The notes below the pieces were generated by a model. It was given only the letters and a program-made list of their open reading frames with translations, did no database searches and was not told the origin of the DNA. A stretch of 64,000 bases of DNA, taken from Pseudomonas sihuiensis (GTDB lineage: Bacteria > Pseudomonadota > Gammaproteobacteria > Pseudomonadales > Pseudomonadaceae). Shown here in pieces: positions 42,469 to 55,808 of the stretch. The number at the start of each line of letters is the position of its first letter. The stretch's first letter is position 1. The stretch is from positions 5,146,001-5,210,000 of the forward strand of contig NZ_LT629797.1 in the NCBI RefSeq assembly GCF_900106015.1, written 5' to 3'. Made by a program: the position numbers and the translations under genes.

Positions 42469-43931
42469 TGCCCATGCCACTCAATCAACTGTTGCCAGCT
42501 GCCGAAAGCAGCGTACTGATTCGTGAACTGACCCTGGACAGCCGCAAGGTGCGTCCGGGGGATCTGTTCCTGGCCGTGCCGGGTACCCAGCAGGATGGCC
42601 GCGTGCATATCGCCGATGCCATTGCGCGCGGCGCTGCGGCAGTGGCCTTCGAGGCCGAAGGCGCTGCACCCATGCATGCTGAAAGTGCTGTGCTGGTGCC
42701 GGTCAAGGGTCTGGCCGGCCAGCTTTCGGCCATTGCCGGGCGCTTCTACGGTGAGCCGAGCCGCGCTTTGCACCTGATCGGTGTTACGGGTACCAACGGC
42801 AAGACCAGCGTCAGCCAGTTGCTGGCTCAGGCACTGGATCTGCTCGGTCAGCGTTGTGGCATCGTCGGTACCCTGGGCACTGGTTTCCATGGCGCGCTGG
42901 AGCAGGGCAAGCACACCACCCCCGATCCTGTCGGGGTGCAGGCCACCCTGGCCTCGCTCAAGCAGGCCGGTGCCCGCGCCGTGGCGATGGAGGTTTCCTC
43001 CCATGGTCTGGATCAGGGCCGCGTCGCGGCGCTGGAGTTCGACGTGGCGGTGTTCACCAACCTGTCGCGCGATCACCTCGATTACCACGGCAGCATGGAG
43101 GCCTATGGTGCAGCCAAGGCCAAGTTGTTCGCCTGGCCGAACCTGCGTTGCCGAGTGATCAACCTCGATGACGCCTTTGGTTGTGAGCTCGCCGCGCAAA
43201 CGCACGAGTCACGCCTGATCGGCTATAGCCTCAGCGATGCCAGCGCCTTCCTTTATTGCAGCGAAGCGCACTTCGACGATCACGGCGTGCGTGCGCGCCT
43301 GGTGACACCGCGCGGCGAAGGCATGCTGCGCAGCAATCTGCTCGGTCGTTTCAACCTGAGCAACCTGCTGGCGGTGGTCGGTGCGCTGCTGGGCATGGAC
43401 TACGGCCTCGACGAGATTCTCAAGGTCCTGCCGCAACTGCAGGGGCCAGCGGGCCGCATGCAGCGTCTCGGTGGCGGCGACAAGCCGCTGGTGGTGGTCG
43501 ACTACGCGCACACCCCGGATGCGCTGGAGAAAGTTCTCGAAGCCATGCGTCCACACGTCGAAGGGCGTCTGGTCTGCCTGTTCGGTTGCGGCGGCGATCG
43601 TGACCGCGGCAAGCGCCCGCTGATGGCCGCGGTTGCCGAGCGGCTGGCCGATGCGGTGTGGGTGACCGATGACAATCCGCGTACGGAAGAGCCGGCACAG
43701 ATCGTTGCCGATATCCGCGCAGGCTTCAAAGCGCCGGAGCAGGTGCAGTTCATTCATGGCCGTGGCGATGCCATCGCGCGGCTGATTGCCCAGGCTGAAG
43801 CCGCCGATGTGCTGGTACTGGCTGGCAAGGGCCACGAGGATTACCAGGAAATCATGGGCGTGCGTCAGCCGTTCTCCGATCTGATCGAAGCGAACAAGGC
43901 CCTGGCGGCCTGGGAGGTAGCGCATGCTTAA
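42468..43931 (+). CDS. murE: UDP-MurNAc-tripeptide ligase MurE (meso-diaminopimelate adding)
   Basis: 487-residue Mur ligase that adds meso-diaminopimelate to UDP-MurNAc-L-Ala-D-Glu. P-loop GVTGTNGKTS (about 104-113); the substrate-specificity motif DDNPRTEEP (about 403-411) has the DNPR signature of DAP-adding enzymes. KGHEDYQE near the C-terminus is typical. It overlaps the ftsI stop by one base and the murF start by eight bases. Confidence 0.96.
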
Positions 43932-45294
43932 GCCCTGGTTGCTCAGCGACGTCGCCGCCGATCTGAACGCTCGCGTGATTGGCGCCGATGTGGCGTTCTC
44001 CGCCGTTGGCACCGACAGCCGCACCATCGCTGCGGGTCAGCTTTTCGTGGCGCTGACCGGCCCACGCTTCGACGGTCATGATTATCTGGTCGACGTCGCC
44101 GCCAAGGGGGCAGTCGCCGCGTTGGTCGAGCGTGAGGTGGCGAATGCGCCGTTGCCGCAATTGCTGGTGGCCGACACGCGTCTGGCACTCGGTCAACTGG
44201 GTGCGCTGAACCGCCAGGCCTTTACCGGCCCGCTGGCTGCCGTGACCGGTTCCAGTGGCAAGACCAGCGTCAAGGAAATGCTCGCGTCCATTCTGCGTGC
44301 CGGCCTCGGCGGCGCGGTACTGGCCACTCGTGGCAATCTCAATAACGACCTCGGTGCGCCACTGACCCTGCTGGAGCTGGCGCCTGAGCATCGCGCCGGG
44401 GTGATCGAACTGGGCGCCAACCATGTCGGCGAGATCGCCTACACCGTCAGCCTCACCCAGCCGCAGGTGGCGATCATCACCAATGCCGGCAATGCCCATG
44501 TGGGTGAGTTTGGCGGTCCGGAAAAGATTGTCGAGGCCAAGGGCGAGATTCTCGAAGGCCTGCCGAACGATGGTGTGGCCCTGCTCAATCTGGATGACAA
44601 GGCGTTCATCACCTGGCAGCGCCGCGCTGCCGGACGCAAGGTGCTGAGCTTTGCCTTGCGCGACACCCGCGCCGACTTCCACGGCAGCGATCTGGCCCGC
44701 GACGAGCGTGGCTGCCAGGGCTTTACCCTGCGCAGCCCGGTCGGTAGCGCGCGCATTCAGCTCAACCTGCTCGGTGAGCACAACGTGGCCAATGCACTGG
44801 CGGCCTGTGCTGCCGCTCATGCCCTGGGCATGCCGTTGGTCGCCATGGTCGAAGGGCTGGAAAGCCTGCAACCGGTCAAGGGCCGCGCCGTAGCGCAGCT
44901 GGCGCCGAACGGCGTGCGAGTCATCGATGACAGTTATAACGCCAACCCGGTGTCCATGTGTGCGGCGGTGGATATACTCGCCGCCTTCTCCGGTCGCACC
45001 GTCCTGGTGCTGGGAGACATGGGCGAGCTGGGCGAGTGGGCTGAACAGGGCCATCGCGACGTCGGCCGCCATGCCGCGGGCAAGGTCGATGTGCTGTATG
45101 CCGTTGGCCCGCTGATGCGTTTTGCGGTCGAGGAGTTTGGCTCAAAAGGCCGTCACTTCGTCGATCAAGCCGAACTGATCGAAGCGCTTCGCGCCGAACA
45201 GGCCGGCAGCACACTACTAATCAAGGGTTCACGCAGCGCAGCCATGGACAAGGTCGTGGCGGCGCTGTGTGGCGTATCTGGGGAGATTCACTAA
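43924..45294 (+). CDS. murF: UDP-MurNAc-tripeptide D-alanyl-D-alanine ligase MurF
   Basis: 456-residue Mur ligase that adds D-Ala-D-Ala, completing the pentapeptide precursor. P-loop AVTGSSGKTSVKEML (about 105-119), then GNLNNDLGAPLTLL and the C-terminal IDDSYNANPVSM block. Starts eight bases before the murE stop. Its stop TAA is followed directly by the mraY ATG. Confidence 0.96.
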   Translation: MLKPWLLSDVAADLNARVIGADVAFSAVGTDSRTIAAGQLFVALTGPRFDGHDYLVDVAAKGAVAALVEREVANAPLPQLLVADTRLALGQLGALNRQAFTGPLAAVTGSSGKTSVKEMLASILRAGLGGAVLATRGNLNNDLGAPLTLLELAPEHRAGVIELGANHVGEIAYTVSLTQPQVAIITNAGNAHVGEFGGPEKIVEAKGEILEGLPNDGVALLNLDDKAFITWQRRAAGRKVLSFALRDTRADFHGSDLARDERGCQGFTLRSPVGSARIQLNLLGEHNVANALAACAAAHALGMPLVAMVEGLESLQPVKGRAVAQLAPNGVRVIDDSYNANPVSMCAAVDILAAFSGRTVLVLGDMGELGEWAEQGHRDVGRHAAGKVDVLYAVGPLMRFAVEEFGSKGRHFVDQAELIEALRAEQAGSTLLIKGSRSAAMDKVVAALCGVSGEIH

Positions 45295-46377
45295 ATGCTG
45301 CTGCTGCTGGCGGAGTACCTGCAACAGTTCCACAAGGGCTTCGCGGTCTTTCAGTACCTGACCCTGCGCGGCATCCTCGGCGTGCTCACCGCCCTGGCGC
45401 TGTCGCTGTGGCTCGGCCCGTGGATGATCCGTACCCTGCAGGTGCGGCAGATCGGCCAGGCGGTGCGCCACGATGGCCCGCAATCGCACCTGTCGAAGAA
45501 AGGCACGCCGACCATGGGCGGTGCGCTGATCCTCAGCGCCATCACCGTGAGCACCTTGCTCTGGGCCGACCTGTCCAACCGCTACGTCTGGGTGGTGCTG
45601 GCCGTGACGCTGCTGTTCGGCGCCATCGGTTGGGTCGATGACTACCGCAAGGTGATCGAGAAGAACTCGCGAGGTCTGCCGAGCCGCTGGAAGTATTTCT
45701 GGCAGTCGGTGTTCGGCCTCGCTGCCGCCGTCTTCCTTTATATGACTGCGCAGAGCCCGGTGGAGACCACCCTGATCCTGCCGTTGCTGAAGGACGTCGC
45801 CATTCCTCTGGGTGCCGGCTTCGTGGTGCTGACCTACTTCGTCATCGTCGGCACTAGCAATGCGGTGAACCTCACCGACGGTCTCGACGGCCTGGCCATC
45901 CTACCAACCGTGATGGTGGCCGGTGCGCTGGCGATCTTCTGCTACCTGTCGGGCAACGTGAACTTCGCCGAGTACCTGCTGATTCCCTACGTGCCGGGCG
46001 CCGGTGAGCTGATCGTGTTCTGCGCCGCGCTGGTGGGCGCCGGCCTGGGCTTTCTGTGGTTCAACACTTACCCGGCGCAGGTGTTCATGGGTGACGTCGG
46101 CGCGCTGGCGCTCGGCGCCGCACTGGGCACCATCGCCGTGATCGTTCGCCAGGAAGTCGTGCTGTTCATCATGGGCGGGGTGTTCGTGATGGAAACCCTG
46201 TCGGTGATCATCCAGGTCGCCAGCTTCAAGCTGACCGGCAAGCGCGTGTTCCGCATGGCGCCGATTCACCACCATTTCGAACTCAAGGGCTGGCCTGAGC
46301 CGCGCGTGATCGTCCGTTTCTGGATCATCACCGTGATTCTCGTGCTGATCGGCCTGGCCACCCTGAAACTGAGGTAA
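45295..46377 (+). CDS. mraY: Phospho-MurNAc-pentapeptide translocase MraY
   Basis: 360-residue polytopic membrane enzyme making lipid I from UDP-MurNAc-pentapeptide and undecaprenyl phosphate. About ten hydrophobic helices. Conserved loops: [12 protein letters not shown], the catalytic aspartates of [12 protein letters not shown] (about 113-124), [17 protein letters not shown] (about 186-202) and [13 protein letters not shown]. Start follows the murF stop with no gap. Confidence 0.97.
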   Translation: MLLLLAEYLQQFHKGFAVFQYLTLRGILGVLTALALSLWLGPWMIRTLQVRQIGQAVRHDGPQSHLSKKGTPTMGGALILSAITVSTLLWADLSNRYVWVVLAVTLLFGAIGWVDDYRKVIEKNSRGLPSRWKYFWQSVFGLAAAVFLYMTAQSPVETTLILPLLKDVAIPLGAGFVVLTYFVIVGTSNAVNLTDGLDGLAILPTVMVAGALAIFCYLSGNVNFAEYLLIPYVPGAGELIVFCAALVGAGLGFLWFNTYPAQVFMGDVGALALGAALGTIAVIVRQEVVLFIMGGVFVMETLSVIIQVASFKLTGKRVFRMAPIHHHFELKGWPEPRVIVRFWIITVILVLIGLATLKLR

Positions 46378-46383
46378 TAGAGC

Positions 46384-47730
46384 GTGTCATTGATCGCTTC
46401 CGACCAGTTCCGCATCGTTGTCGGCCTCGGCAAGAGCGGCATGTCCCTGGTGCGCTTCCTGGCGCAGCAGGGCGTGCGCTTTGCCGTGGCCGATACGCGC
46501 GCGAACCCGCCGGAGCTGGAGACGCTCAAGCGTGACTACCCGCAGGTGGAAGTACGTTGCGGCGAGCTGGACGTGGACTTCCTCTGCCGCGCCTCGGAAC
46601 TGTACGTGAGCCCGGGCCTGGCGGTGGCGACTCCAGCGTTGGCCGCAGCGGCTGCGCGCGGGGTGAAACTGTCTGGCGATATCGACCTGTTCGCCCGCCA
46701 CGCCAAGGCGCCGATCGTCGCCATCACCGGCTCCAACGCCAAGAGCACCGTCACCACTTTGGTCGGCGAGATGGCGGCTGCGGCTGGCAAGCGCGTCGCC
46801 GTCGGCGGCAACCTGGGTACGCCGGCGCTGGATCTGTTGGCCGACGATGTCGAGCTGTACGTGCTGGAGCTGTCCAGTTTCCAACTGGAGACCACCGATC
46901 AGCTCAATGCCGAAGTGGCCACCTGCCTGAACATCAGTGAAGACCACATGGACCGTTACAGCGGTCTGCCGGCCTATCACCTGGCCAAGCATCGGATCTT
47001 CCGTGGTGCCCGTCAGGTGGTGATCAACCGCGACGATGCCCTGTCGCGCCCGCTGATCGCCGACCAGGTGAGCTGCTGGGAATTCGGTCTGGGCAAGCCG
47101 GACTTCAAGCGCTTTGGCCTGCTCGACGAGAATGGCGAGAAATCCCTGGCGTTTCGCTTCGAAGCGCTGCTGCCGGTGAGTGAGCTGAAGATTCGTGGCG
47201 CGCACAACCAGTCCAACGCCCTGGCGGCGCTGGCGCTCGGTCATGCCGTGGGCCTGCCGATGGAGGCCATGCTCGCCACGTTGCGTCAGTTCGCCGGTTT
47301 GCCGCACCGCTGCCAGTGGGTTGGCGAGCGTGCCGGGGTGAGTTACTACGACGACTCCAAGGCCACCAACGTCGGTGCCGCGCTGGCGGCCATCGAAGGC
47401 CTCGGTGCCGATATCGCCGGCAAGCTGGTGCTGATCGCCGGTGGCGATGGCAAGGGCGCAGACTTCTCCGCACTAAAGGCTCCGGTCGCACGTTTCTGCC
47501 GTGCAGTGGTGCTGCTCGGTCGTGATGCTCAGCGTCTGGCAGACACCCTGGGTGACGCCGTACCGCAGGTGCGAGTAGCGAGCCTGGAAGAAGCCGTGCA
47601 GCGCTGCAGCGAATTGGCCGAGGCCGGTGATGCCGTGCTGCTGTCGCCAGCCTGCGCCAGCCTGGACATGTTCAAGAACTTCGAAGAGCGCGGGCGCCTG
47701 TTCGCCCGGGCTGTGGAGGGGCTCGTCTGA
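46384..47730 (+). CDS. murD: UDP-MurNAc-L-alanine:D-glutamate ligase MurD
   Basis: 448-residue Mur ligase adding D-glutamate. The start is GTG with GAGGTAATAG upstream. The P-loop reads AITGSNAKSTVT (about 115-126), with alanine where many MurD enzymes have glycine just before the catalytic lysine; I recall the same in other Pseudomonas, so it is probably functional. Other blocks are LELSSFQLE, NISEDHMDRY, and DDSKATNVGA. TGATG overlap with ftsW. Confidence 0.95.
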   Translation: MSLIASDQFRIVVGLGKSGMSLVRFLAQQGVRFAVADTRANPPELETLKRDYPQVEVRCGELDVDFLCRASELYVSPGLAVATPALAAAAARGVKLSGDIDLFARHAKAPIVAITGSNAKSTVTTLVGEMAAAAGKRVAVGGNLGTPALDLLADDVELYVLELSSFQLETTDQLNAEVATCLNISEDHMDRYSGLPAYHLAKHRIFRGARQVVINRDDALSRPLIADQVSCWEFGLGKPDFKRFGLLDENGEKSLAFRFEALLPVSELKIRGAHNQSNALAALALGHAVGLPMEAMLATLRQFAGLPHRCQWVGERAGVSYYDDSKATNVGAALAAIEGLGADIAGKLVLIAGGDGKGADFSALKAPVARFCRAVVLLGRDAQRLADTLGDAVPQVRVASLEEAVQRCSELAEAGDAVLLSPACASLDMFKNFEERGRLFARAVEGLV

Positions 47731-48938
47731 TGCTGTCCTTCCTGCAGATTCGTCCCTCGCCGCTACTGGGTCGTGGCCTCGATCTGGACTTCCCGCTGCT
47801 GGCCGGTTGCCTGGGCCTGCTCGGCCTCGGCCTGGTGATGATCGCTTCGGCGTCTTCGGAAGTGGCCGCGGCGCAGACCGGTAGCCCGCTCTATCACATG
47901 ATTCGCCATCTGATTTACCTGGTGATCGGTCTCGGTGCCGCTGGCGTGGTGCTGATGGTGCCGATGAACATCTGGCAGCGTTACGGCTGGATCATGCTGC
48001 TGGCGGCTTTCGCCCTGTTGGTGCTGGTATTGGTGCCAGGCATCGGCCGCGAGGTCAACGGTGCGCGGCGCTGGATCGGCTTCGGTGCCTTCAACGTGCA
48101 GCCGTCGGAGATCGCCAAGGTGTTCGTGGTGGTCTACCTGGCCGGTTACTTGGTGCGGCGTCAGGAAGAGGTGCGCGAGAGCTGGGCCGGTTTCTTCAAG
48201 CCGTTCGTCGTGCTGCTGCCAATGGCTGGCCTGTTGCTGCTGGAGCCTGACTTCGGCGCCACCGTGGTGATGATGGGTTCGGCCATGGCCATGCTGTTCC
48301 TCGGCGGCGTCGGCATGCTGCGCTTCGGCTTGATGGTGGCGCTGGCGGTTGGCGCGGTGTTCGTCCTGGTGCAGACCCAGGAGTACCGCCTGCAGCGTTT
48401 GATCACCTTTACCGATCCCTGGGCCGATCAGTATGGCTCCGGTTATCAGCTGACCCAGGCGCTGATCGCCTTCGGCCGCGGCGAGTGGTTCGGTGTCGGT
48501 CTGGGTAACAGCATTCAGAAGCAGTTCTACCTGCCGGAAGCGCACACCGACTTCGTCTTTTCGGTACTGGCAGAGGAACTGGGCTTCGTCGGCGCGCTGG
48601 CGACCCTGGCGCTGTTCGTCTTCGTCAGCGTACGTGCGCTGTACGTCGGTCTGTGGGCCGAGAGGGCCAAGCAGTTCTTCTCCGCCTATGTCGCCTACGG
48701 TCTGGCTTTCCTGTGGATCGGTCAGTTCCTGATCAATATCGGCGTGAACACCGGTCTGTTGCCGACCAAGGGGCTGACCCTGCCGTTCCTCAGCTACGGC
48801 GGCTCGTCGCTGGTGATCTGCTGTGTGAGTCTGGCGCTGCTGCTGCGTATCGAGTGGGAGCGGCGCAACATCCTGGGTAACGAGGACGTGGATTTCACCG
48901 AAGCGGATTTTGCCGAGGAGGTCAGCCATGCGCGGTAA
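47730..48938 (+). CDS. ftsW: Septal peptidoglycan glycosyltransferase FtsW
   Basis: 402-residue SEDS-family polymerase that works with FtsI at the septum. About ten transmembrane helices. SEDS signatures: GREVNGARRWIGFGAFNVQPSE (partly quoted, about 108-128), PDFGATVV, a large loop with QYGSGYQLTQALIAFGRG, and PLTFLSYGGSSL-type LTLPFLSYGGSSL. Start overlaps murD; its 3' end overlaps murG by 11 bases. Confidence 0.95.
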   Translation: MLSFLQIRPSPLLGRGLDLDFPLLAGCLGLLGLGLVMIASASSEVAAAQTGSPLYHMIRHLIYLVIGLGAAGVVLMVPMNIWQRYGWIMLLAAFALLVLVLVPGIGREVNGARRWIGFGAFNVQPSEIAKVFVVVYLAGYLVRRQEEVRESWAGFFKPFVVLLPMAGLLLLEPDFGATVVMMGSAMAMLFLGGVGMLRFGLMVALAVGAVFVLVQTQEYRLQRLITFTDPWADQYGSGYQLTQALIAFGRGEWFGVGLGNSIQKQFYLPEAHTDFVFSVLAEELGFVGALATLALFVFVSVRALYVGLWAERAKQFFSAYVAYGLAFLWIGQFLINIGVNTGLLPTKGLTLPFLSYGGSSLVICCVSLALLLRIEWERRNILGNEDVDFTEADFAEEVSHAR

Positions 48939-49990
48939 TGTGCTGATCATGGCCGGCGGCACCGGTGGTCACGTATTCCCGGCGCTGGCCTGCGCGCGCG
49001 AGTTCCAGGCCCGTGGTTACGCCGTGCACTGGCTGGGCACGCCGCGTGGTATCGAGAACGAGCTGGTTCCCCAGGCAGGCCTGCCGTTGCACCTGATCAA
49101 TGTCAGCGGCCTGCGTGGCAAGGGCAAGCTGTCCCTGCTCAAGGCGCCGTTCCAGTTGCTGCGTTCGCTGCTGCAGGCGCGTCGTATCGTGCGTGAACTG
49201 CAGCCGGTGTGCGTGCTTGGCATGGGCGGATATGTCACTGGTCCCGGCGGTCTGGCCGCGCGTATGGCCGGCGTGCCGCTGGTGATTCACGAGCAGAACG
49301 CCGTGGCCGGTACCGCCAATCGTCTGTTGTCGCGTATCGCCAATCGTATCTGCGAGGCCTTCCCGAACACCTTTGCAGCGTCTGACAAACGGCGCACCAC
49401 CGGTAACCCGGTGCGTGAAGAGCTGTTCCTGGAAACGCCGCGTGAGCCGCTGGCCGGGCGCAAACCGAAATTGCTGGTGCTGGGCGGCAGCCTGGGCGCC
49501 GAGCCGCTGAACAAATTGCTGCCGGCCGCGCTGGAGAAAATCCCTGCCGATGTACGTCCGCAGGTGTTCCACCAGGCCGGTAAACAACATGCCGACATCA
49601 CTGCGGAGCGTTATCGCGATGCCGCGGTCGAAGCCGAGGTCGCGCCTTTCATCAAGGACATGGCTCGTGCTTATGGCTGGGCTGATCTGGTGGTTTGCCG
49701 CGCCGGCGCGCTGACCGTCAGTGAGCTGGCCGCAGCGGGGCTGCCGTCGTTTCTCGTGCCCTTGCCGCACGCCATCGACGACCACCAGAGCCGCAATGCC
49801 GAATATCTGGCGAAGGAGGGCGCCGCCGTCCTTCTCCCGCAACATGCCACTGACGCGGCCACGCTTGCCGCGCAGCTCATCGAGGTTCTGATGCACCTGG
49901 AAAAACTCAATGTCATGGGCGCTACCGCGCGTCGCCTGGCCAAGCCCGATGCCACCCGCACGGTGGTCGATATCTGCCAGGAGGTGATGC

Positions 49991-49998
<8 letters not shown>
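48928..49998 (+). CDS. murG: Lipid II synthase MurG
   Basis: 356-residue glycosyltransferase that adds GlcNAc to lipid I on the cytoplasmic face of the inner membrane. GT-B fold with the N-terminal [14 protein letters not shown] loop (about 8-21), [26 protein letters not shown] and the UDP-binding [18 protein letters not shown]. The start is ATG 48928, inside the ftsW end, with GAGGAGG upstream. Overlaps murC by eight bases. Confidence 0.95.
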
Positions 49999-52371
<2,373 letters not shown>

Positions 52372-52374
52372 GCG

Positions 52375-53241
52375 ATGAGCATCGCTCTGCGCCATCAAGA
52401 CTCGCTGAGGGCTCCGCAACGCGGCAAGCCCGCGCCGCGTGGCGCCAGCCGTCTGGTGACCAAGGAGCCGATGCGCCTGCGTCTGCCCAAGCCGGACTTC
52501 TCCTGGGTGGGCCGCTTGCTCTGGCCGCTGGCGCTGGTCGGTCTCGGTTTTGCTGCCTACGAAGGTGCACAGCGTCTGCTGCCCTACGCCGATCGCCCGA
52601 TCGCGCGCATCAGCGTGCAGGGCGATCTGGCTTACGTCAGCCAGCAGGCGGTACAGCGGCGGATCGCGCCGTTCATCGAGGCGAACTTCTTCAGCGCTGA
52701 CCTGCGCGGCATGCGTGAAGAACTCGAACGCATGCCCTGGATCGCTCATGCCGAAGTGCGTCGCGTCTGGCCGGATCAGATCGACGTGCGCCTCGAAGAG
52801 CAGCTGCCTATCGCCCGTTGGGGTGACGAAGCGCTGCTCAACAATCAGGGCCAGGCGTTCGCGCCGCAGGAACTGGACAACTACCAGCACCTGCCGCAGC
52901 TGTCCGGCCCGAAGCGGGCGCAGCCGAAGGTGATGCAGCAGTATCAGATGCTCAGCCAATTGCTGCGGCCGATGGGCTTCACCGTGGTCGGGCTGCAATT
53001 GCGCGAGCGCGGCAGCTGGTTCCTCTCGGCCACCGAGAACGCCAGCGGGCAGCGTATCGACATCCTGCTGGGACGTGATCACGTGGTGGAAAAAATGCGT
53101 CGGTTCGCCGCCATCTATGAGCGGGAACTGAAAGAACAGAGCGCGAACATCGCGCGCATCGACCTGCGTTATGCCAACGGCCTGGCCGTGGCCTGGCGTG
53201 AGCCGGTGGAGCCGGCTGCGGCCGAGCAGAAAGTGAATTGA
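52375..53241 (+). CDS. ftsQ: Cell division protein FtsQ
   Basis: 288-residue bitopic protein of the FtsQLB complex. It has a basic cytoplasmic N-terminus, one membrane helix (about 46-64, [18 protein letters not shown]), a POTRA domain opening with [20 protein letters not shown] (about 76-95) and a beta domain with the [19 protein letters not shown] stretch (about 121-139). It recruits later divisome proteins and is followed by ftsA after 15 bases. Confidence 0.94.
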   Translation: MSIALRHQDSLRAPQRGKPAPRGASRLVTKEPMRLRLPKPDFSWVGRLLWPLALVGLGFAAYEGAQRLLPYADRPIARISVQGDLAYVSQQAVQRRIAPFIEANFFSADLRGMREELERMPWIAHAEVRRVWPDQIDVRLEEQLPIARWGDEALLNNQGQAFAPQELDNYQHLPQLSGPKRAQPKVMQQYQMLSQLLRPMGFTVVGLQLRERGSWFLSATENASGQRIDILLGRDHVVEKMRRFAAIYERELKEQSANIARIDLRYANGLAVAWREPVEPAAAEQKVN

Positions 53242-53256
53242 GGAGAGGCAGGACTA

Positions 53257-54504
53257 ATGAATAGCGCGCAGAGCGGCAAGATGATCGTTGGCCTGGACAT
53301 CGGCACCTCCAAGGTGGTGGCGCTGGTGGGCGAGGTGACGGCCGACGGCCAGCTGGAAATCGTCGGTATCGGCACTCATCCCTCGCGCGGGCTGAAGAAG
53401 GGTGTGGTGGTCAATATCGAGTCCACCGTGGCCTCGATTCAGCGCGCCGTGGAAGAGGCGCAACTGATGGCGGGCTGCCGTATCCACTCGGCGTTCGTCG
53501 GTGTGGCTGGCAATCACATCCGTAGCCTGAACAGCCACGGCATCGTTGCCATCCGTGATCGCGAAGTGAGCCCGGCCGATATCGAGCGCGTGCTCGATGC
53601 CGCGCAGGCCGTGGCCATTCCGGCGGATCAGCGCGTGCTGCACACCCTGGCCCAGGATTACGTGATCGATAACCAGGAAGGCGTGCGCGAGCCGCTGGGC
53701 ATGTCCGGCGTGCGCCTGGAGGCCAAGGTGCACGTCGTCACCTGCGCCGTGAATGCCGCACAGAACATCGAGAAGTGCGTGCGTCGCTGCGGTCTGGAAG
53801 TCGACGACATCATCCTCGAACAGCTGGCATCCGCGTATTCGGTACTGACCGAAGACGAGAAGGAGCTGGGCGTGTGCCTGGTGGATATCGGCGGTGGCAC
53901 CACCGATATCGCCATCTTCACCGAAGGCGCGATTCGTCATACCGCGGTGATTCCGATTGCTGGTGACCAGGTTACCAACGACATCGCCATGGCCCTGCGT
54001 ACGCCGACCCAGTACGCCGAAGAAATCAAGATTCGCTACGCCTGCGCCCTGGCCAAGCTGGCCGGTGCTGGCGAAACCATCAAGGTGCCGAGCGTCGGTG
54101 ATCGTCCGCCGCGTGACCTCTCGCGTCAGTCCCTGGCTGAAGTGGTCGAGCCGCGTTACGACGAGCTGTTCACCCTGGTGCAGGCCGAGCTGCGCCGCAG
54201 CGGCTACGAAGACCTGATTCCCGCCGGCATCGTCATGACTGGCGGCACGGCGAAGATGGAAGGCGCGGTGGAGCTGGCCGAGGAAATTTTCCACATGCCG
54301 GTTCGACTGGGCGTACCGCACAGCGTCAAGGGCATGGGCGACGTGGTGCGCAACCCGATTTATTCCACCGGTGTGGGCTTGCTGTTGTACGGGCTGCAGA
54401 AGCAGAACGACGGCATTTCCATGTCGGTAGGCAGTCCTTACCAGGACGAAAACAAAACCCCGGTACTCGAACGCATCAAGCGTTGGGTGCAAGGCAATTT
54501 CTAA
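53257..54504 (+). CDS. ftsA: Cell division actin-like ATPase FtsA
   Basis: 415-residue actin-fold protein that tethers FtsZ to the membrane. Phosphate-binding loops VGLDIGTSKVVALVGEV (about 10-26) and CLVDIGGGTTDIAIF (about 207-221) are clear, and the C-terminal amphipathic helix reads PVLERIKRWVQGNF (about 402-415), the membrane-targeting sequence. GAGGAGAGGCAGG precedes the ATG. ftsZ follows after 42 bases. Confidence 0.97.
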   Translation: MNSAQSGKMIVGLDIGTSKVVALVGEVTADGQLEIVGIGTHPSRGLKKGVVVNIESTVASIQRAVEEAQLMAGCRIHSAFVGVAGNHIRSLNSHGIVAIRDREVSPADIERVLDAAQAVAIPADQRVLHTLAQDYVIDNQEGVREPLGMSGVRLEAKVHVVTCAVNAAQNIEKCVRRCGLEVDDIILEQLASAYSVLTEDEKELGVCLVDIGGGTTDIAIFTEGAIRHTAVIPIAGDQVTNDIAMALRTPTQYAEEIKIRYACALAKLAGAGETIKVPSVGDRPPRDLSRQSLAEVVEPRYDELFTLVQAELRRSGYEDLIPAGIVMTGGTAKMEGAVELAEEIFHMPVRLGVPHSVKGMGDVVRNPIYSTGVGLLLYGLQKQNDGISMSVGSPYQDENKTPVLERIKRWVQGNF

Positions 54505-54546
54505 ATTTGCAGTAGGCGTTACAACTAGAAAGGAAGGAGAGGGATC

Positions 54547-55740
54547 ATGTTCGAACTAGTAGATAACATTCCGCAAAGCGCGGTTATCAAAGTAATCGGT
54601 GTCGGTGGTGGCGGCGGTAACGCAGTCAATCACATGGCGGTCAGCAACATCGAGGGCGTCGAGTTCATCTGCGCCAACACCGATGCGCAGGCGCTGAAGA
54701 ACATCGGCGCACGTACCGTGCTGCAGCTCGGCCCGGGCGTGACCAAAGGCCTGGGCGCTGGCGCCAATCCGGAAGTCGGTCGTCAGGCCGCGCTGGAAGA
54801 TCGCGAGCGCATCGCTGAAGTGCTGCAAGGCACCGACATGGTGTTCATCACCACTGGTATGGGTGGCGGTACTGGCACCGGCGCTGCACCGGTCATCGCC
54901 GAGGTGGCCAAGGAACTGGGCATCCTCACCGTGGCCGTGGTCACCCGCCCGTTCCCGTTCGAAGGCAAGAAGCGCATGGTCATCGCCGATGAAGGCATCC
55001 GCGCGCTGTCCGAGAGCGTCGACTCGCTGATCACCATCCCCAACGAAAAACTGCTGACCATCCTCGGCAAGGATGCCAGCCTGCTGTCCGCCTTCGCCAA
55101 GGCTGACGATGTGCTGGCTGGTGCCGTGCGCGGTATTTCCGACATCATCAAGCGTCCGGGCATGATCAACGTCGACTTCGCCGACGTGAAAACCGTGATG
55201 AGCGAAATGGGCATGGCGATGATGGGCACTGGCTGCGCCAGCGGTCCGAACCGTGCGCGTGAAGCAACCGAAGCGGCCATCCGCAACCCGCTGCTCGAAG
55301 ACGTCAACCTGCAGGGCGCGCGCGGCATTCTGGTGAATATCACTGCCGGTCCGGACCTGTCGCTGGGTGAGTACTCCGATGTGGGTAACATCATCGAACA
55401 GTTCGCTTCCGAGCACGCCACCGTCAAGGTCGGCACCGTGATCGACGCCGACATGCGCGACGAACTGCACGTCACCGTGGTCGCTACCGGCCTCGGCGCG
55501 CGCATGGAGAAGCCGGTCAAGGTGGTCGACAACACCGTTCAGGTCGCCGTCAGCCAGCCGGTTGCCCAGCAGCCTGCCGCGCAGCCGCGCAGCGAGCAGT
55601 CGGTCAATTACAAGGACTACGAGCGCCCGACCGTGCAGCGTCAGAGCCACAGCGGTGCGGCCACTGCAGCCAAGCTCAATACCCAGGATGATCTCGATTA
55701 TCTGGATATCCCGGCTTTCCTGCGTCGCCAGGCTGATTGA
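54547..55740 (+). CDS. ftsZ: Cell division GTPase FtsZ
   Basis: 397-residue tubulin homologue forming the Z-ring. GTP-binding tubulin signature GMGGGTGTGAAPVIA (about 104-118), the NVDFADVKTVM synergy loop (T7) and a variable Gln/Pro-rich linker (about 320-380) leading to the C-terminal peptide LDYLDIPAFLRRQAD that binds FtsA, ZipA and others. AAGGAAGG precedes the ATG. A 110-base leader separates it from lpxC. Confidence 0.98.
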   Translation: MFELVDNIPQSAVIKVIGVGGGGGNAVNHMAVSNIEGVEFICANTDAQALKNIGARTVLQLGPGVTKGLGAGANPEVGRQAALEDRERIAEVLQGTDMVFITTGMGGGTGTGAAPVIAEVAKELGILTVAVVTRPFPFEGKKRMVIADEGIRALSESVDSLITIPNEKLLTILGKDASLLSAFAKADDVLAGAVRGISDIIKRPGMINVDFADVKTVMSEMGMAMMGTGCASGPNRAREATEAAIRNPLLEDVNLQGARGILVNITAGPDLSLGEYSDVGNIIEQFASEHATVKVGTVIDADMRDELHVTVVATGLGARMEKPVKVVDNTVQVAVSQPVAQQPAAQPRSEQSVNYKDYERPTVQRQSHSGAATAAKLNTQDDLDYLDIPAFLRRQAD

Positions 55741-55808
55741 TGGAATTTATCAGGAGCATATGGGTGATTGGTGTTCAGCAAAGGTCGGTTCTGCTATTAT
55801 TCCCGACC

